Assembly (NCBI GenBank): GCA_964422145.1
Contig: CAYQZV010000004.1
Location: 1-64,000 of the forward strand
DNA length: 64,000 nt
Direction: 5' to 3'
From: JACNKV01 sp964422145
GTDB lineage: Bacteria > Fidelibacterota > Marinisomatia > Marinisomatales > JACNKV01
A program made the translations under genes and the position numbers. The notes under the pieces are model-generated. The model had not been told where the DNA came from, made no database searches, and saw nothing but the letters and a program-made list of their open reading frames with translations. The first letter of the stretch is position 1. Each line of letters opens with the position of its first letter. Below are positions 60,701 to 64,000 of the stretch, piece by piece.

Positions 60701-61966
60701 CTATCCGCTGAACTTGGGGTCGTGCGGATAGAGTTTTGGATCCTTCACAACAAACAGCAATAAGAGGAGCCCGATCAACATCATTAACGCAATCAAAGAA
60801 AAGATCATAACGGTTGAAACGGTTTCAGCCATAATCCCAACCACCAAAATGGCTATCAGCGTAAACGGAGCTAATGAAGTGTCAATGATCGCCATATAGA
60901 GTTTATTATCACCGTTTTCCCCGGTAAAATCATAAACAAGGTTCATGGCTGAAGGCATAAATGCTCCCTGTGCTATTCCTAAAAATAAGAAAATCCCATA
61001 CACCCACAGCATGGATTGAGCGGTAATGGCCGTTATGACAGCGAGAAAATGAGCAGAAAAAGCGATGGCCAACGAAAGTTTATGCCCGAAACGATCACCA
61101 ATCTTCCCGGATACATAACTGGCTATTCCATAAGCGACGGCGGTTAGCACAGTGAATATCCCCGCCTCACTGATTTCAAAATTGAACTTATCTTGACTAT
61201 ACACAGCATAAAGGCTCATTGCCGGATAACTGAAAGTAAAGAATATCCTTGCCAGAAGATATTTTCTAAAATTGACATGGGTTTTAAAAATGGTAATCAC
61301 TTCATCGAAGAATTGTTTTGCCGTTCGGTGGGGTTGAACTTCGGTTGGTGTATCCAGTTTATACCAAATAAATGCCAAAGCTCCGATCGTCATTGACGCA
61401 GCAAAAATAAGGAAACCCCATCCAAAGTTATTGGGAAAAGGAATGCTGCTGCTCAGCAATATCTTGACAAGGATACCTCCGACAAATCCGCCGATACTGT
61501 TAAAAGCAAAAGAAATCCCGAAAAACGAACCTCGCGTTTTGTCCGTGGTTGCATGGCGGAGAAAGCCTGTCCAAATCGGGATAATAAGACCGAGTGACAG
61601 TCCGTACAAGATGAAGCAAATATAGTAGAAAATCCACGCATTCGGTCCCAGTGGGGTCATAAATGCAAAAACAAATCCTGCAATAAAAATAGGAGGAATA
61701 GCAAACCCGTGAACGCCGATCGCAGCCCAGCGAATATTTTTAATGTTCCGTCCCATGAAAGCGGCAAAAAACTGCGGGATGGACATCAGGATGTAGAAAA
61801 GCCCGGCGATTGATGCGACGATGGCATCCGGTGCCCCGAGTTTATTCATGAAAAGCGGAATGACCGCATAAGCTGTATTAAACGCTAATCCCAATCCCCA
61901 CGAGAATTCGTGAAGACAATTTAATGATAGATTATTACGGAGATCCTTAGGTGTCAGCTTGGGCAT
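60701..61966 (-). CDS. MFS transporter
   Basis: 421 residues with about 12 membrane helices. The loop between helices carries an MFS motif-A-like SGKIGDRFGHKLSLAIAF in the second half, and GFLRHATTDKTRGSFFGISFAF lies at about 130-150. It looks like a Bcr/NarK-type secondary transporter of unknown substrate. The gene overlaps the 3' end of the EamA gene by 20 bases and is followed by a GNAT gene after seven bases, making a three-gene unit. Direction of transport cannot be inferred. Confidence 0.85.
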   Translation of the reverse strand: MPKLTPKDLRNNLSLNCLHEFSWGLGLAFNTAYAVIPLFMNKLGAPDAIVASIAGLFYILMSIPQFFAAFMGRNIKNIRWAAIGVHGFAIPPIFIAGFVFAFMTPLGPNAWIFYYICFILYGLSLGLIIPIWTGFLRHATTDKTRGSFFGISFAFNSIGGFVGGILVKILLSSSIPFPNNFGWGFLIFAASMTIGALAFIWYKLDTPTEVQPHRTAKQFFDEVITIFKTHVNFRKYLLARIFFTFSYPAMSLYAVYSQDKFNFEISEAGIFTVLTAVAYGIASYVSGKIGDRFGHKLSLAIAFSAHFLAVITAITAQSMLWVYGIFLFLGIAQGAFMPSAMNLVYDFTGENGDNKLYMAIIDTSLAPFTLIAILVVGIMAETVSTVMIFSLIALMMLIGLLLLLFVVKDPKLYPHDPKFSG

Positions 61967-62861
61967 TCAGATCCTTGTTTTCACGCGTGAGCAGAATGAT
62001 AGCCGTCAGCAGGATTCCGCCGCCGATCATCTGTGAAACAGAAAATACTCTTCCGCGAATAAACCAATCGATCGCTATCGCAGCTAAAGGCCAAAACAGT
62101 TCATAGATCGTTGCATGGGATGCAGGCAAATGGGTCAGTCCGTAATAGTAGATGAACAAAGCGATTGACCCCGATGACAAAACAATGAATATAATCGCCA
62201 TCCACTGATTTTTCGTAAGATCGAGTGTAAATGAATCCGGTTGAGTGGATAAGATCACCGCAAATGCCACCACGGCTGTGATCGTGAGACGCAATGCCGT
62301 GACCACCGGAAAAGACAGTTTTTTCAATGCGTGTTTCCCAAGCACGGTGGAACTTCCCCACGCAAAAGCTGCCAAAAGTGCCAACAGAGAAGCGATCAAT
62401 GTTTTATCATCCGTTTCTGTGATGGGATTGATCCCGAAGGTTACAAGATATCCGCCTGCAAAGGCTACACCCGCTAAGAGAAGAAACCGCTTGGTCAGTT
62501 TCTCTTTTAATACAACCGATGCCAATGAAATGGCAAAGATCGGCTGGAATTTTTGAAGCAGCACCACAACGGATAAATCAATATACTGGATATAGCTGAG
62601 GGCTTTCGTGTAGAAAAAGGTGCCCAAAATCCCGCCGCAAATGGATATCCATAAAACTGATGACCAACTTCGCTGGTTCATGCTGGATATTTCCTTCCAA
62701 CCGCGGATCAGGAACACTAAAAATATGAGTGCTCCAAATGCGTGTTCCAGCGTCACGATCAGAAAAGACGGCAGCGCATACAGCTCTTGTCGGAGAAACC
62801 CATCTAAGCTCCAAAGGATGGCTGCAAAGATGATGGCTAAAGCAGGTAGGTATTTTTTCAT
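61947..62861 (-). CDS. EamA/DMT-family permease
   Basis: 304 residues with ten predicted helices in two repeated halves, the drug/metabolite transporter pattern: IFAAILWSLDGFLRQELYALPSF at the first helix, FVLLQKFQPIFAISLASVVLKEKL-like YIDLSVVVLLQKFQPIF in the first half, and ASHATIYELFWPLAAIAIDWFI in the second. Such permeases export amino acids, purines or drugs. It overlaps the MFS gene by 20 bases. A perfect 8-bp inverted repeat (GCGTTAAC/GTTAACGC) lies about 63 bases upstream and may be an operator. Confidence 0.85.
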   Translation of the reverse strand: MKKYLPALAIIFAAILWSLDGFLRQELYALPSFLIVTLEHAFGALIFLVFLIRGWKEISSMNQRSWSSVLWISICGGILGTFFYTKALSYIQYIDLSVVVLLQKFQPIFAISLASVVLKEKLTKRFLLLAGVAFAGGYLVTFGINPITETDDKTLIASLLALLAAFAWGSSTVLGKHALKKLSFPVVTALRLTITAVVAFAVILSTQPDSFTLDLTKNQWMAIIFIVLSSGSIALFIYYYGLTHLPASHATIYELFWPLAAIAIDWFIRGRVFSVSQMIGGGILLTAIILLTRENKDLNAQADT

Positions 62862-62923
62862 ACCCGAAATTACGGAGAATCTTCTATCAAGGAATGGTTA
62901 ATTATGGAGTAAAATATAGGTTG

Positions 62924-62944
62924 GCGTTAACGTCAAGTTAACGC
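62924..62944. promoter_or_regulatory. inverted repeat upstream of the EamA-MFS-GNAT unit
   Basis: GCGTTAAC and GTTAACGC are exact reverse complements around a 5-base centre. They lie in the 166-base space between two EamA genes, 63 bases before the next start. CGAAACC occurs twice just beside it. This looks like a regulator site; no cognate regulator is in the window. Confidence 0.4.
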
Positions 62945-63027
62945 GAAACCGGGTAACGAAACCAAGATTAGGTTTTCTCGTACAACGATTTGTTAAATGG
63001 CCATTACTTCTGTAACCTTGAAGCTTG

Positions 63028-63939
63028 TTATAACGCTTTCTTACTGATCTTACTTTTCTTAATTTGAACGAGAACTGCTCCTATTGCCGCAATTACCATC
63101 CCCACACCTTCCTGGAATGAGATGCTTTCACCAAGGAAATACCAAGCCAAAACAGCAATTTGAATCAACATTGTTCCATTAATGATACTTGATCCAATTG
63201 CTGTAAGCGTACGAAGGGTCAGATTCCATAACGTAAATGCAAAGGCGGTATTTACAGCGGCCAACCAAATCAAAAATATCCAAACCTTAAAACTTATTTC
63301 AGGTAATCCGCTCGCCAAGATACCAATTGTAATTAAGATTATTGCTCCCACACCCATACTGATAAAAGTAACTACCAATGGGCTAATATCTTTATTCCTA
63401 TTAATATCTCGCCCAATTATTGCAGAACCAGCGTTTGCTAAAATGCCAACAAACATTATTGCCAGTCCAATGCCTTGATTGCCAACAAATGAAATTGGAA
63501 AGAAATAGGTAATAATTCCAACAACGAATAAAACTGAACCAAACCATTGAAGCATTGAGGGCTTTTCACTGAGTAAGAATATTCCCATTATGGCAACAAT
63601 TAAAGGAGTAAAGTTGAGCATTAAACTTACTGTAACTGAAGGAAGCAGCGATAAACCCAAAAATTGAGTGCCTTGTGTAAGAGTATAAAAAACAAAACCT
63701 AAAAGAATCAGCTTTTTCCATTGAATTATTTTCAAATTTTTAATTTCATTGATATATTTTTTTCTTGCAACGAACGGGACAAAGCAGAAAAAAGCGATTA
63801 TATAGCGCAGCCCTGCATACGTTATTGGCGGAATTTCAATTAACCCCCACTTAATGATTATGAAGGAAGTTGACCATAATAATGTTACAAACAACGCCTG
63901 TAAAATTGAAAGAATGTGTGCGGATTTACTTTGTGTCAT
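63028..63939 (-). CDS. EamA/DMT-family permease
   Basis: 303 residues with ten helices in two halves: LWSTSFIIIKWGLIEIPPITYAGLRYIIAFFCFVPF opens the first, and WLAAVNTAFAFTLWNLTLRTLTAIGSSIINGTMLIQIAVLAWYFLGESISF is the typical second-half signature of EamA proteins. It differs clearly from the EamA gene to its left, so it is not a recent duplicate. The substrate is unknown. It is apparently the last complete gene before the window edge; upstream DNA (63940-64000) shows no gene start. Confidence 0.85.
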   Translation of the reverse strand: MTQSKSAHILSILQALFVTLLWSTSFIIIKWGLIEIPPITYAGLRYIIAFFCFVPFVARKKYINEIKNLKIIQWKKLILLGFVFYTLTQGTQFLGLSLLPSVTVSLMLNFTPLIVAIMGIFLLSEKPSMLQWFGSVLFVVGIITYFFPISFVGNQGIGLAIMFVGILANAGSAIIGRDINRNKDISPLVVTFISMGVGAIILITIGILASGLPEISFKVWIFLIWLAAVNTAFAFTLWNLTLRTLTAIGSSIINGTMLIQIAVLAWYFLGESISFQEGVGMVIAAIGAVLVQIKKSKISKKAL

Positions 63940-64000
63940 TTTTATTTATTTTGATTATTTGTGAACCCCAAAATTGACTTTTCATCAATCAGTTTCTTGC

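Noticed and set aside
62924..62944. GTTAAC inverted repeat as an integron attC site
   Set aside because: Too short, lacks the paired outer and inner core sites, and no integron integrase or cassette array is near.

Overview
The window looks like a metagenome-assembled scaffold (it contains a 100-N gap) from a Gram-negative bacterium of the Fibrobacterota-Chlorobiota-Bacteroidota (FCB) neighbourhood. Candidatus Neomarinimicrobiota, or a relative such as Calditrichota or KSB1, is my best guess. The grounds are a giant secreted protein with a Bacteroidota-style C-terminal sorting domain, a PorQ-like outer-membrane protein, a DUF5916 protein, a eukaryote-type (GSII) glutamine synthetase, a K+-dependent type membrane pyrophosphatase, and many small secreted proteins and lipoproteins. 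The placement is inference from gene content, not phylogeny.

Layout. (1) 0-16.8 kb, minus strand: a long co-oriented cluster that begins with two LPP20/FlgT_N-like secreted proteins, then a TlpA-like thioredoxin, a CsgG/LpoB-like protein, a giant multi-domain surface protein (broken by the N gap at 8860-8959), a FecR-domain protein, a CHASE2 adenylate/guanylate cyclase, an ATP-cone P-loop kinase, a DUF3228 protein and a CAU tRNA with a terminator. Upstream of 16 kb it faces a divergent plus-strand cluster, 17-24 kb: a TPR-SLH lipoprotein, a PAP2 membrane protein, another lipoprotein, a SufS-like class V aminotransferase, a small secreted protein and ligA. A 9-bp inverted pair lies in the divergent promoter region. 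(2) 24-36.7 kb, minus: mutY, a lipase, a membrane-embedded spermidine-synthase-like protein, a TldE/TldD pair in which TldD carries a Tat signal, a frameshifted DUF5916 outer-membrane protein, a PDZ protein and an M42 peptidase. (3) 37-44 kb: YhhN, a hotdog thioesterase, a TrhA/hemolysin III protein and a MarR regulator with two matching palindromes, then glutamine synthetase with an Lrp-type regulator, a PorQ-like protein and priA. (4) 44-46.6 kb: a short accessory patch whose small secreted-protein gene is bracketed by a perfect 88-bp direct repeat made of the 3' end of rplI plus its terminator. (5) 46.6-56.6 kb: a housekeeping block read right to left: ruvB-queA, ispD-ispF-ispE, tRNA-Gln, prs, rplY, pth, hppA, rpsF-rpsR-rplI. 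(6) 56.7-64 kb: a FabI-like SDR, then an acyl-CoA dehydrogenase translationally coupled to two four-helix membrane proteins, a TPR lipoprotein, and a GNAT/MFS/EamA transport cluster plus a second EamA permease.

The most notable items are the rplI-tail direct repeats around one accessory gene, the surface-protein/FecR/CHASE2 cluster, the acyl-CoA dehydrogenase-membrane protein trio, the Tat-targeted TldD, and the MarR operator pair that links the regulator to trhA. All functional statements rest on motif and family recognition by eye. Coordinates of short sites may be off by a base or so.
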